DNA of 64,000 nucleotides from an uncultured bacterium (GTDB taxonomy: Bacteria; Bacillota_I; Bacilli_A; Acholeplasmatales; Anaeroplasmataceae): contig CASETY010000004.1 in NCBI GenBank assembly GCA_949291115.1, positions 18,432 through 82,431 on the forward strand, given 5' to 3'. This document shows positions 1-8,044 of this stretch, piece by piece. Position numbers and translations under genes: made by a program. The notes beneath the pieces are model-generated. The model saw only the letters and a program-made list of their open reading frames with translations, was not told the DNA's origin and searched no databases. Within the stretch, counting starts at the first letter, position 1. Every line of letters begins with the position of its first letter.

Positions 1-129
1 CATTAATACTACTGTCGCAGCTGTTCTATTTTGAGCATATATATTCCAAACAATTATTCCTATTCCCGCCAAAAAAGTAATCCCTGCAATAAGCCATAGC
101 ACCCATGGTTTTATTGGTTTATAACCCAT
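1..129 (-). CDS. Partial membrane protein, N-terminus only
   Basis: An open frame starts at the ATG at 129 and runs off the left edge after 43 codons. It opens MGYKPIKPWVLW and continues into a hydrophobic stretch (about residues 8-31) that looks like a single membrane-spanning or signal-anchor segment. The ribosome binding site AAGGAGG lies inside the last codons of the upstream gene at 132, so the two are translated from one message. I do not recognise the family; the rest of the gene is outside the window. Confidence 0.6.
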   Translation of the reverse strand, partial: MGYKPIKPWVLWLIAGITFLAGIGIIVWNIYAQNRTAATVVLM

Positions 130-131
130 TA

Positions 132-638
132 TTAATAGTCCTCCTTGTCATGACAAGCTAAATCAAAGAAGATAGCTGTTCTATAATACTTCATTAACTG
201 AAAATCATATTCTGGTAATGGTTTATAATATTCTAAACATACCATTTCATTATTATAAATTAATACTTGTTGATAACCATTATTGGTCATAAAAGTATTT
301 TCAAGGGCAAATTCTTTTATTTGTCTATCTTTATGTTCAATAACATAAATATTAATACTTTTAGCTGTGTTTTTTTCTTCTTCTGTTAATAAATCTTTTT
401 TTATTAAGTGTGTATTAGTTGTTTTGTTATAGTTGAATTTTATAAAATCTTTAACAAGAACAAATTTAAAAAACCAACCTAAATAAACACGACCTCTAAT
501 AATACAACTTTCATCTTCTAAAATAATTCTATCTTTAGCATATTCTAAACTAGCATTAAAGTAATCAAATGTTCTTGAATCAAAATAGCCAGCATAGTCA
601 ACTTTTTCTTTGTTTTTTCTTTTAAAAAAATCAAACAC
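132..638 (-). CDS. Hypothetical protein, about 168 aa
   Basis: Family not recognised. The protein is mixed and soluble-looking, rich in Tyr, Phe, Asp and Lys, with no convincing membrane segment or known motif. The frame could open at an ATG at 653, but that codon lies inside the Shine-Dalgarno sequence ATGGAGGAA. The GTG at 638, eight bases after GGAGG, is the better start. A -10 box (TATAAT, complement of 665-670) lies just upstream. It is followed directly by the partial membrane gene, with the downstream RBS in its last codons, so they form a small operon. Confidence 0.6.
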   Translation of the reverse strand: MFDFFKRKNKEKVDYAGYFDSRTFDYFNASLEYAKDRIILEDESCIIRGRVYLGWFFKFVLVKDFIKFNYNKTTNTHLIKKDLLTEEEKNTAKSINIYVIEHKDRQIKEFALENTFMTNNGYQQVLIYNNEMVCLEYYKPLPEYDFQLMKYYRTAIFFDLACHDKEDY

Positions 639-655
639 GAATGATTCCTCCATTC

Positions 656-690
656 TTTGTGTAAATTATACCATAGATGTGTTATAATTT
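656..690. promoter_or_regulatory. Divergent promoters
   Basis: Two -10 boxes face away from each other. TATAAT at 665-670 (minus strand) serves the hypothetical gene to the left. TATAAT at 683-688 (plus strand), preceded by TGT as an extended -10, serves the S66 peptidase gene. Neither has a good -35 box. Seen in sequence; activity is inferred. Confidence 0.5.
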
Positions 691-719
691 CTAATAGAAA
701 ATAAGGAGTGATTATATTT

Positions 720-1700
720 ATGAATAAAATTATTTATTTAGTTGCGCCTAGTTTTGGATGTACTACTGAACCTTATAAAAGTAAACTGAAAGAAGCAATT
801 AAAAACTTAAAACAACTAGGTTTTCATATCATTGAAGGTGAAAATATTTATAAAAGTGATTGTTCTTTAGCTTCTACTAGTCCTAAAGAAAGAGCCTTAG
901 AAATTGTAGAAGCTTTTAAGAGTGAGGCTGATATTATTATGTCAGTTGGCGGTGGGGAAATGATGTGTGAAATTTTGCCTTTCCTAGACTTTCCTTTATT
1001 AAAACAATTTAATAAGGTGTTTGTTGGTTTTTCTGATAATACCAATTTAACTTTCACACTAACTACTATTAATGATCAAGAAACTATCTACGGACCTAAC
1101 GCCCCTTCTTTTTATCATCTTCCTTTTAGATATCATACTTTAGATTTAATTAAAATGCTAAATGGCAAAACCTCTTTTAAAGGCTATAAAAAATGGGAGA
1201 AAGAAAGTCTAGTGGATGAAGACCATCCTTTAGCCCCTTTAAATCTAAAAAAAGATAAAGTTATAATTAGTTATAATTATGAAAAGCCATTTACAGGAAT
1301 TATGTTAGGTGGTTGCTTAGACTGTTTAATAACTTTATGTGGAACGAAATATGATCATGTTAAAGAATATATTAAAAAACACAAAAATATTATTTGGTAT
1401 TTAGAAGCTTGTGATTTAAATCCTCTTGGCATTAAAAGAGCTTTATTTCAGCTAAGAGAGGCTGGTTGGTTTAACACAGCAAGTGGTTTTTTAATAGGTA
1501 GACCTTTATGTGACGATTTAGAAATAATGGGTTTAAATAAATATGAAGCTGTAACGGATATTCTTTCTGCTTTTAATAAACCAATTTTAATGGATATTGA
1601 TTTAGGTCACTATCCACCATCAATGCCAATTTATAATGGTAAAAAGGCTATAGTTAAATTAGATAATATTAATAACATTCATATAATTTATAAGAAGTAA
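720..1700 (+). CDS. S66-family serine peptidase (LD-carboxypeptidase / MccF-like)
   Basis: Resembles the S66 family, which removes the terminal D-amino acid from muropeptide L,D-bonds (LdcA) or inactivates microcin C-like adenylates (MccF). Visible features are the oxyanion region SVGGGEMMCE (about residue 83), the nucleophile Ser in GFSDNTN, a Glu near LEACDL, and the C-terminal His in DLGHYPP, giving a Ser-Glu-His set. The GGGEMM form is closer to MccF-like members than to classical LdcA. The frame also has a GTG at 708, but AAGGAG at 703-708 overlaps it, so the ATG at 720 is chosen. Length of 326 aa is normal. Substrate cannot be decided from sequence. Confidence 0.85.
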   Translation: MNKIIYLVAPSFGCTTEPYKSKLKEAIKNLKQLGFHIIEGENIYKSDCSLASTSPKERALEIVEAFKSEADIIMSVGGGEMMCEILPFLDFPLLKQFNKVFVGFSDNTNLTFTLTTINDQETIYGPNAPSFYHLPFRYHTLDLIKMLNGKTSFKGYKKWEKESLVDEDHPLAPLNLKKDKVIISYNYEKPFTGIMLGGCLDCLITLCGTKYDHVKEYIKKHKNIIWYLEACDLNPLGIKRALFQLREAGWFNTASGFLIGRPLCDDLEIMGLNKYEAVTDILSAFNKPILMDIDLGHYPPSMPIYNGKKAIVKLDNINNIHIIYKK

Positions 1701-1713
1701 TTACTTCTTATTT

Positions 1714-1790
1714 GTGGATATGACGCAATTGGTAGACGTACTACATTCAGACTGTAGGTTTTATGAGTTCGAATCTCATTATCCACACCA
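1714..1790 (+). tRNA. tRNA-Leu(CAG) with a short variable region
   Basis: Acceptor stem GTGGATA (1714-1720) pairs perfectly with TATCCAC (1780-1786), followed by A73 (1787) and an encoded CCA. The D arm has the three-pair, AATTGGTAGA-type form typical of tRNA-Leu. The anticodon stem CTACA/TGTAG closes loop TTCAGAC with anticodon CAG at 1748-1750, which reads CUG (Leu). The T arm ATGAG-TTCGAAT-CTCAT is intact. The variable region is only GTTTT (1758-1762), five bases, so the long arm expected in bacterial tRNA-Leu is missing. It lies between two genes on the same strand with no other tRNA nearby. Confidence 0.93.
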
Positions 1791-1823
1791 AAAACAAAAA
1801 AAAGAAAGGGGTAATAATTAATT

Positions 1824-2240
1824 ATGAAATATATTATAGATAAAGATACAATTTATTTAAGAATTGACAAGGGGGAAGAAGTTTGTTCTTCTTTGTTAAA
1901 AATAGCTAAAGAATTAAATATCAATAGTGCTTCTATTAGTGGACTTGGTGCTTCTAATGAATTTACTGTTGGGGTTTTTGATTTAGATAAAAAGGAATTT
2001 ATTGGCAACAATTTTAAAACAGAATATGAAATCACTAATTTAACTGGTAATTTAAGTTTAAAGGATAATTTACCGTATTTGCATTTACATGGAACTTTCG
2101 CTAATTTAAAAGAAGTTGTTGGTGGTCATGTAACTAAATGTATTATTAGTTTAACTGCAGAAATGGTTATTAAGAAAACAAACAAAAAAATAAACAGAAT
2201 TTTTGATAATGAAACTGGTTTAAATTTATGGGATTTTTAA
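1824..2240 (+). CDS. PPC-domain (DUF296) protein
   Basis: A small single-domain protein of 138 aa matching the PPC/DUF296 fold, found alone in bacteria and fused to AT-hooks in plants. Visible hallmarks are an early Leu-rich helix (SSLLKIAKELNI), the SASISGLGAS strand-turn, a central NLTGNLS segment, the HLHGTFA motif with paired histidines that can bind metal, and GGHV followed by a closing strand. Bacterial members are trimeric and of uncertain function, often annotated as putative DNA-binding. The RBS AAAGGGG precedes the ATG. It is followed at once by a strong terminator. Function should be left open. Confidence 0.8.
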   Translation: MKYIIDKDTIYLRIDKGEEVCSSLLKIAKELNINSASISGLGASNEFTVGVFDLDKKEFIGNNFKTEYEITNLTGNLSLKDNLPYLHLHGTFANLKEVVGGHVTKCIISLTAEMVIKKTNKKINRIFDNETGLNLWDF

Positions 2241-2244
2241 AAAA

Positions 2245-2286
2245 GCTCTATAAATCTACTTTTGGTAGAAATATAGAGCATTTTTT
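2245..2286. terminator. Bidirectional intrinsic terminator
   Basis: Outer stem GCTCTATA (2245-2252) pairs with TATAGAGC (2272-2279), and an inner stem TCTAC/GTAGA closes the loop. A T-run follows on the plus strand and an A-run precedes it, so it can end both the PPC gene and the convergent AEC transporter gene. Confidence 0.85.
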
Positions 2287-3322
2287 ATATCACAAAAATA
2301 CCAACATAACCTGCTAGCATTATTATTACAAATAAAGAAACAATACTTAATAAAGATGTCCAAACAACTAATTGACCAGCTAATTCGGCATCCTGATTCA
2401 TAGATTGAGCCATTGGCACACTACTTACCGCAATCGGAGTGGCGAATAATGCAATTAAAGCTGGGAAAAAATTAATAATATCAGCGTTCATACTTTTTAA
2501 AATGAAGTAAAAAGGAATTAAACAAATTGCTGGAACTAAAGCTTCTCTTATAATAGTTCCGACGATAATTTGAAATTTTAATTTCTTAACTGCACCGAAA
2601 GTAAAACCAGCACCTAACATAATTAAAGCTAAAGGTGTTGCCATATTAGCTACTTGACTTAAAGGCTTATAAATAATGTTTATATCCCCTATTCTAAAAT
2701 CAACGTTGCACGCTATTAAAATTTGTCTTATACCAAGAACAACCAAACCACTAAATACACCAATAATTAATGGATTTTTAATTATGTTTAATAATAACTT
2801 CTTGACATTTATTTTTTCACCATTAATTTTATCAAAAACAGTTAAAGATATAACCGCAAACATATTGAAAAATGGAATTGAAACCGCCGCCACTAAAGCC
2901 GCAATTGCGACTATTTCTGATTCACCACCAAGTCCTAATGATTCAGAAATAAAAGCTGCTAAAGCTGTACCAATAATGGCGTAATTTGAACGATAAAATG
3001 CTTGATGCATAACACCTTTTTGTTTATCATCTTTAATACAAAACTTAACAAAAAGAAAGCCAATCACAAATAACATAAATATAAATAAAATTACATATAA
3101 TATAAATAATCCATAATCTTTTAATTTGCTTAAGTCTTCAATGTCATAAACATTTTTAAATAATAAAATTGGAATTAAAATCCGAAAACAAAAGTTGTTA
3201 CAGGTTTTTTGAAAATCACCTTTAATAACTTTTAATTTTTTTAATATATATCCTAATACTACCAAAATGACAATTGGTAAAACAGCGTCACACGCCATTA
3301 AAAAAGAATCAAGTAGATTCAT
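2285..3322 (-). CDS. AEC-family transporter (auxin efflux carrier / malate permease type)
   Basis: A 345-aa integral membrane protein with about ten hydrophobic segments in two five-helix halves separated by a polar region near residues 165-180, the layout of the AEC family. Typical AEC features are the opening LPIVILVVLGYIL and the mid-protein PLALIMLGAGF segment before the second half. Family members move organic acids such as malate or other small anions; the substrate here cannot be told. It has its own consensus promoter upstream and converges on the PPC gene, so it is probably monocistronic. Confidence 0.85.
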   Translation of the reverse strand: MNLLDSFLMACDAVLPIVILVVLGYILKKLKVIKGDFQKTCNNFCFRILIPILLFKNVYDIEDLSKLKDYGLFILYVILFIFMLFVIGFLFVKFCIKDDKQKGVMHQAFYRSNYAIIGTALAAFISESLGLGGESEIVAIAALVAAVSIPFFNMFAVISLTVFDKINGEKINVKKLLLNIIKNPLIIGVFSGLVVLGIRQILIACNVDFRIGDINIIYKPLSQVANMATPLALIMLGAGFTFGAVKKLKFQIIVGTIIREALVPAICLIPFYFILKSMNADIINFFPALIALFATPIAVSSVPMAQSMNQDAELAGQLVVWTSLLSIVSLFVIIMLAGYVGIFVI

Positions 3323-3346
3323 TAATATCCCTCATTTCTATTAAGT

Positions 3347-3375
3347 ATATTAATAATCTTTTGATTCTTTGTCAA
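3347..3375 (-). promoter_or_regulatory. Sigma-A promoter for the AEC transporter
   Basis: Reading the minus strand, a perfect TTGACA (complement of 3370-3375) is followed after 17 bases by TAATAT (complement of 3347-3352). It lies 25 bases before the AEC start, with GAGGG as RBS. Confidence 0.75.
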
Positions 3376-3395
3376 TAATTAAAGGGCTTTTAAAC

Positions 3396-4730
3396 TTATT
3401 TACCTAAACAAAATTTAGTAAATAAAGCTGTAATTAATTCTTCAGGATAAGATTCGCCTGTAATTTCTCCTAATTTATCGAAAGCTTCTTTTAAATCAAT
3501 TTCAATTAAAGAAACATCCATCAAGGCTTTCGCACTAGCTAGCGCGTTTTGTAAAGCAGTATAAGCTTTCGTCATTAAATCATATTGTCTTGTATTATTT
3601 AAGGTAGGATCATATTCATTAAATTCATTTAACGCCAATAATTTATAAATGGCCTCTTTTAATTCTTCCATACCTTCTTTATTTAAAGCTGATATATAAA
3701 TAATGTTTTCTAAATTCCATATTGGATCTAAGTCTTTTTTATTAGCGATAATTAAATGTTTCTTTTTATTAACTAATTCAATTAGTTCATAATCTTCTTT
3801 TTGCAATGGTTTAGATGAATCTAAAACTAAAAGAACTAAATAAGCTTCTTCTATTACTTTTTTAGATTTCATAACTCCTATATTTTCAATCACATCTAAA
3901 CTTTCTCTAATACCAGCTGTATCTAATAAGTGAAGTGTTACTTCTCCTAAATTAATACTACCTTCAACAATATCTCTAGTAGTTCCTGCTATATTAGATA
4001 CAATGGCTTTATCTTCATCTAAAAGCATATTTAAAAGACTGCTTTTACCAACATTAGGACGACCTACAATTGCGGTTTTTACACCTTTAATTACTACTTT
4101 AGAAATTTTTGAATTATCTAATATTTTAGCCATTTTTTGAATTAACTCTTCAAGATGAGGCATCAAATAATTTATATCAACATCAACTGTATCATCATAT
4201 TCTGGATAATCAATATTCACTTCAATTTTAGCTAATAAATCTAATATTTTATTTCTTAAATCTTCAATAGTAACTTTAAGTTTTGAAGATAAGGCATTTA
4301 AAGAACTTTTTAAAGCTAATTTGTTTTCGGCTTCAACAATATCCATAATAGATTCTGCTTCCGTTAAATCCATCTTATGATTTAAAAAAGCTCGTTTAGA
4401 AAATTCACCTGGTTCTGCCATCCTAAAACCAATTTTTAGTAATAGTTTTAATATTTCGTGAGTTACAAAAACACCACCATGACAATTAATTTCACAACTA
4501 TTTTCACCATCAAAAGAATGAGGGGCTTTAAAAATAGAAACCATTACTTCATCATATACTTCATTTTCATAAACGATATGGCCATATACTATTCTATTGC
4601 CAGGAACTTTTTCTAAATCTTTGCCTTTGAATATTTTATTAACTAATTTTATAGCATCTTTTCCACTACATCTAATTATTGAAATTGCACCTTTACCATA
4701 AGGTGTTGCGATTGCACAAATATTTTCCAT
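3396..4730 (-). CDS. mnmE: tRNA modification GTPase MnmE
   Basis: With MnmG it installs the (carboxymethyl)aminomethyl group on wobble U34 of certain tRNAs. The N-terminal folate-binding domain opens with TIATP-like AIATPYGKGAISIIR. The inserted G domain carries GRPNVGKSS (about residue 227), DTAGIRE and the NKKD specificity motif. The protein ends in FCLGK, the conserved C-terminal cysteine motif. Length of 444 aa is normal. A TATAAT hexamer (complement of 4747-4752) lies just upstream. In many Bacilli mnmE follows jag at the origin; here it is about 20 kb away. Confidence 0.97.
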   Translation of the reverse strand: MENICAIATPYGKGAISIIRCSGKDAIKLVNKIFKGKDLEKVPGNRIVYGHIVYENEVYDEVMVSIFKAPHSFDGENSCEINCHGGVFVTHEILKLLLKIGFRMAEPGEFSKRAFLNHKMDLTEAESIMDIVEAENKLALKSSLNALSSKLKVTIEDLRNKILDLLAKIEVNIDYPEYDDTVDVDINYLMPHLEELIQKMAKILDNSKISKVVIKGVKTAIVGRPNVGKSSLLNMLLDEDKAIVSNIAGTTRDIVEGSINLGEVTLHLLDTAGIRESLDVIENIGVMKSKKVIEEAYLVLLVLDSSKPLQKEDYELIELVNKKKHLIIANKKDLDPIWNLENIIYISALNKEGMEELKEAIYKLLALNEFNEYDPTLNNTRQYDLMTKAYTALQNALASAKALMDVSLIEIDLKEAFDKLGEITGESYPEELITALFTKFCLGK

Positions 4731-4778
4731 TTTACCACCAATTCATATTATAGTGCATTTCGCTTTTTTTGGCTACCT

Positions 4779-6206
4779 TTAACTAGTTTTTCTTTTATGA
4801 TAAATGATAAAGGTTGTACCTATAATAGCTAAACCTAGTAAAACACCACCAATTATTAATAGATAAGTATAATCATTAGTATGAGTGATTTTAGGACTTT
4901 CTACTTTTATTTTAAATTGATAATTTTCTACTTCATTATTTTCTAGTACAACACTAGCAGTGGCTATATATTCGCCTTCTTTAACTTCATTACCAAAATA
5001 ATCACTAGCAATGCTTATTTTTTTATAGTTGGCAGGAACGATACCTTCACTTTTTAAAATAGAGGCTAATTCTTCTTCATTAACTTTATTATTAGTTGAT
5101 AAAGTAACTAAATTATCTACTTCGATTACTGGTTTAGTAGTATCACTAATTGTGACATTTATTTTAATGCTGCCTTTATTACCTGATCCATCAGTATAAC
5201 TAATTACTACTTCTTGTAAACCTAGTTTCTTTTCATTAAATTCACTATCTACTACAAACTTAGTTCTATCGATATCTTTTTCATAATTATCAAAACAAGT
5301 TAGGCCGTTTTTTAAGACTTCTAAACTTATTTCATCTTTACCATAAGTAAAGTTGTAGCTAGTTGTTCCAGAAAAAACAGGGGCAGTTAAATCAAGGACA
5401 GTGATTTTATTAGAAACCATTGTTAAATTACCACTTGAATCAGTTACTTTAGCCACAATATAATATTCACCAATTTTAACTTCATCAAAAATAGCTGGAT
5501 AATTAGTAATGAATTTTATTTTATCAGTTAAATCACCATCATAATCATCAGTGGCATGATATCTAGTTTTAATTTCCTCTAAAGTTGTTCCATCATCATA
5601 ATTAATAACATGTTGTAAGTCACTAATTGAAGGGGTAAGTTCTACATCTAAAATTAAAACATCTTCTAATTTAGTATTACCCTTAGTTTCATTTTTAACA
5701 TAATTAAAATATCCTTCAAATATCTTTCTACTATTAGTAGTAAGTCTATCAAGTTGGACTACAATATAACCTTTACGAAGACCTAAATCTTCATCAATAT
5801 AAACATAATTACCGATTTCTTCTTCAAATTTTTCGTCCCAACTAACAAAATATTTACCTAGACATTTATCAATTTCTTCTGGTTTAATAACATCTTCGGT
5901 AACTGGTTGATAGGGATTTTCATAACCACAAATATTTGCTTTTAAGACAGCGTAACCGCCTTTATAGTGTAGATAATCATAAGGATCTCTGTAATCAGAA
6001 CCAAAACCTTCGGAATTTTTTAATTCATCAGACATATAAATAGGTAGGGCATACCAACCATAAGTTTCTACATCATCTTCTTCTGTAAAATGACGATAAC
6101 TTGAAATGACAAGGCCGCCACCTGTTTCATTTTCTTCAGCCATACTATTTGTAGTAATAGCTATAAATCCCAATGCCATTAAGATAACAATAATAATTTT
6201 TTTCAT
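4779..6206 (-). CDS. Secreted, membrane-anchored protein with Ig-like (DUF5011-type) domains
   Basis: Begins with a signal peptide (KKIIIVILMALGFIAI, likely cut near SMA-EE) and ends with one transmembrane helix (about residues 444-468) and a basic tail HKRKTS, so it is an exported protein anchored by its C-terminus. Residues about 190-270 show the DUF5011-type pattern (ATDDYDGDLT, then a VKIGEYYIVAKV strand and DSSGN), and two more beta-sandwich-like segments follow. The N-terminal third is unassigned and rich in acidic and aromatic residues. Such proteins usually act in surface adhesion or as scaffolds; no catalytic motif is seen. Confidence 0.75.
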   Translation of the reverse strand: MKKIIIVILMALGFIAITTNSMAEENETGGGLVISSYRHFTEEDDVETYGWYALPIYMSDELKNSEGFGSDYRDPYDYLHYKGGYAVLKANICGYENPYQPVTEDVIKPEEIDKCLGKYFVSWDEKFEEEIGNYVYIDEDLGLRKGYIVVQLDRLTTNSRKIFEGYFNYVKNETKGNTKLEDVLILDVELTPSISDLQHVINYDDGTTLEEIKTRYHATDDYDGDLTDKIKFITNYPAIFDEVKIGEYYIVAKVTDSSGNLTMVSNKITVLDLTAPVFSGTTSYNFTYGKDEISLEVLKNGLTCFDNYEKDIDRTKFVVDSEFNEKKLGLQEVVISYTDGSGNKGSIKINVTISDTTKPVIEVDNLVTLSTNNKVNEEELASILKSEGIVPANYKKISIASDYFGNEVKEGEYIATASVVLENNEVENYQFKIKVESPKITHTNDYTYLLIIGGVLLGLAIIGTTFIIYHKRKTS

Positions 6207-6289
6207 TTTTTATGGTAATTAATTTAGGCTAAATTAATTACTCCTCCTTTCATTTTCTTTGCCGGCATATAATATATAGACAAATAAAT

Positions 6290-6323
6290 AAAAAGAAAAA
6301 ACCAAAAGTTAAAACTTTTGGTT
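6290..6323 (-). terminator. Intrinsic terminator overlapping a stop codon
   Basis: Eleven-base arms AACCAAAAGTT (6300-6310) and AACTTTTGGTT (6313-6323) form a tight hairpin, followed on the minus strand by TTTTCTTTTT. The TAA stop of the DUF523 gene (6309-6311) lies at the tip of this hairpin. Confidence 0.8.
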
Positions 6324-6758
6324 TACATATTCTAAAAATAGCTCTATTTCATTTTCAGTAAATACTTTAATACCATTTTCAGCTAATAAAGATGTAGTAA
6401 TACCTTTACCTTCAATTAAAGTATTAGTAAATGTACCATCATAAATATAGTTTTTACCACATGATGGGCTTTTTTCTTTAACAATCGCCACTTTTATATT
6501 GTCTTTTAAGGCTTTTTCTAAAGCTAAATTTGCTCCTTTTAAATAATTATTAGTGACATCTATATTATCTTTATTAATAACTTTATTTTCTTTGATTTCA
6601 GCTGGTGTTCTTGGAATACTAAGTCCACCTTCTACTTCTGGGCACATTAAAACAAATTCTAATTTATCATTTAAACTAATTAGTTTTTCATTAAGATTAT
6701 TTTTCCCATTATATTTAGTATTATGACCTAAAAGACAAGCACTTACTAAAACTTTCAT
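6309..6758 (-). CDS. DUF523-family protein
   Basis: A 149-aa protein starting MKVLVSACLLGHNTKYNG, which matches the DUF523 signature (SACLLG near the start, then YNGxNN). Other conserved pieces are CPEVEGGLSIPRTPAE and EKSPSCGKNYIYDGTF, with cysteines at C8, in CPE and in SCGK that could bind metal or sulfur. Biochemical function is not established for most members. Its ATG overlaps the TGA stop of purA by four bases, so the two are translationally coupled. Confidence 0.85.
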   Translation of the reverse strand: MKVLVSACLLGHNTKYNGKNNLNEKLISLNDKLEFVLMCPEVEGGLSIPRTPAEIKENKVINKDNIDVTNNYLKGANLALEKALKDNIKVAIVKEKSPSCGKNYIYDGTFTNTLIEGKGITTSLLAENGIKVFTENEIELFLEYVNQKF

Positions 6759-8041
6759 TTGTTAAATATTTGTTTCCTAATAATTGTTTGGTTTCTTTCT
6801 GCACCTACTGATATCATATCTACACTAATACCAGTATATTTTTCAATAACTTTTACATAATTTTTAGCTTCTAGTGGTAATTTAGAAAAGTCTTTAATAT
6901 TTGTAATATCTTCTTGCCACGTTGGTAGGGTAATATAATTAGGAATACATCTTTCATATTCATCTAAAGTTGAAGGGATTGTATTAATAATATTACCATC
7001 TAATGTATAAGATACACATATTTTTAATTCTTTTATACCAGTTAATACATCAAATAACATTAAAGCTAGAGAATCAATTCCTGATATTCTTTTAGCATAA
7101 TTCACAACTACTAAATCTAAATAACCAACTCTTCTTGGTCTTTTAGTAACTGTGCCATACTCATGACCAACTTCTCTTATATGATCACCTAAACTGTCTT
7201 TTAATTCTGTTGGGAAAGGACCTTCACCTACACGCGTTGTATAGGCTTTACAAATACCAACACAATGATCAATATATTTTGGCGCAATGCCGGCATTTAA
7301 TGGAACTGAGGCAGCTGTTGGTGATGATGATGTTACGTAAGGATATGTTCCGTGATCTAAACAAAGCATAGTTCCTTGTGCACCTTCAAATAAAATATTT
7401 TTATTTTGTTTAATTTCTTCATCTAGTATTAAAGAAGTATCACAAACAAAATCTTTTAATTGTAAAGCATACTCTTTATATTCATCATAAATTTCATCAA
7501 CATCATATTCTTTTAAGCCTAACATTTTTAATTCTTTGTTTTTAATTAAAAGTGTTTCTTCTAATACTTTTCTAAAAGTAGTTAGATTTACTAAATCACC
7601 CATTCTAATACCAATACGGTTAGCTTTGTCGGCGTAACAAGGGCCAATACCTTTTTTAGTAGTCCCAATTTTATGTTCACCTTTAAACTGTTCATTAGCT
7701 CCATCAATATCAATATGATAAGGCATAATTACATGAGCTCTATTAGAAATGTATAATTTATAGTTTATAATTCCTTTTTCTTCTAAACCCTTTAATTCAT
7801 TTAACATAGCTTTAGGGTTAATAACCATCCCATTAGCTAAAACATTTTTAATATTAGGGTTAAAAATACCAGAAGGTATTGTTTGCAAAGCAAATTTTTC
7901 ATTACCAATTTTAATCGTATGACCGGCATTATTACCGCCTTGTGTTCTAACAACAACATCAGCGTTTTGAGCTAAAAAATCGGTTACTTTGCCTTTTCCT
8001 TCGTCTCCCCATTGACTACCAACAACTACTAATCTACTCAT
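6755..8041 (-). CDS. purA: Adenylosuccinate synthetase
   Basis: Joins IMP and aspartate with GTP to give adenylosuccinate, the first step from IMP to AMP, in the cytoplasm. The start VVGSQWGDEGKGKVTDFLA carries the GTP-binding loop with its catalytic Asp. Further family landmarks are GGNNAGHT, the GTTKKGIGPCYADK loop, the LFEGAQGTMLCLDHGTYP segment, and TTRVGEGPFPTE. Length of 428 aa is standard. It ends in TGA, one of the clear signs that UGA is a stop here. No other purine biosynthesis gene is in the window, so this may serve salvage from IMP. Confidence 0.98.
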   Translation of the reverse strand: MSRLVVVGSQWGDEGKGKVTDFLAQNADVVVRTQGGNNAGHTIKIGNEKFALQTIPSGIFNPNIKNVLANGMVINPKAMLNELKGLEEKGIINYKLYISNRAHVIMPYHIDIDGANEQFKGEHKIGTTKKGIGPCYADKANRIGIRMGDLVNLTTFRKVLEETLLIKNKELKMLGLKEYDVDEIYDEYKEYALQLKDFVCDTSLILDEEIKQNKNILFEGAQGTMLCLDHGTYPYVTSSSPTAASVPLNAGIAPKYIDHCVGICKAYTTRVGEGPFPTELKDSLGDHIREVGHEYGTVTKRPRRVGYLDLVVVNYAKRISGIDSLALMLFDVLTGIKELKICVSYTLDGNIINTIPSTLDEYERCIPNYITLPTWQEDITNIKDFSKLPLEAKNYVKVIEKYTGISVDMISVGAERNQTIIRKQIFNK

Positions 8042-8044
8042 TTA

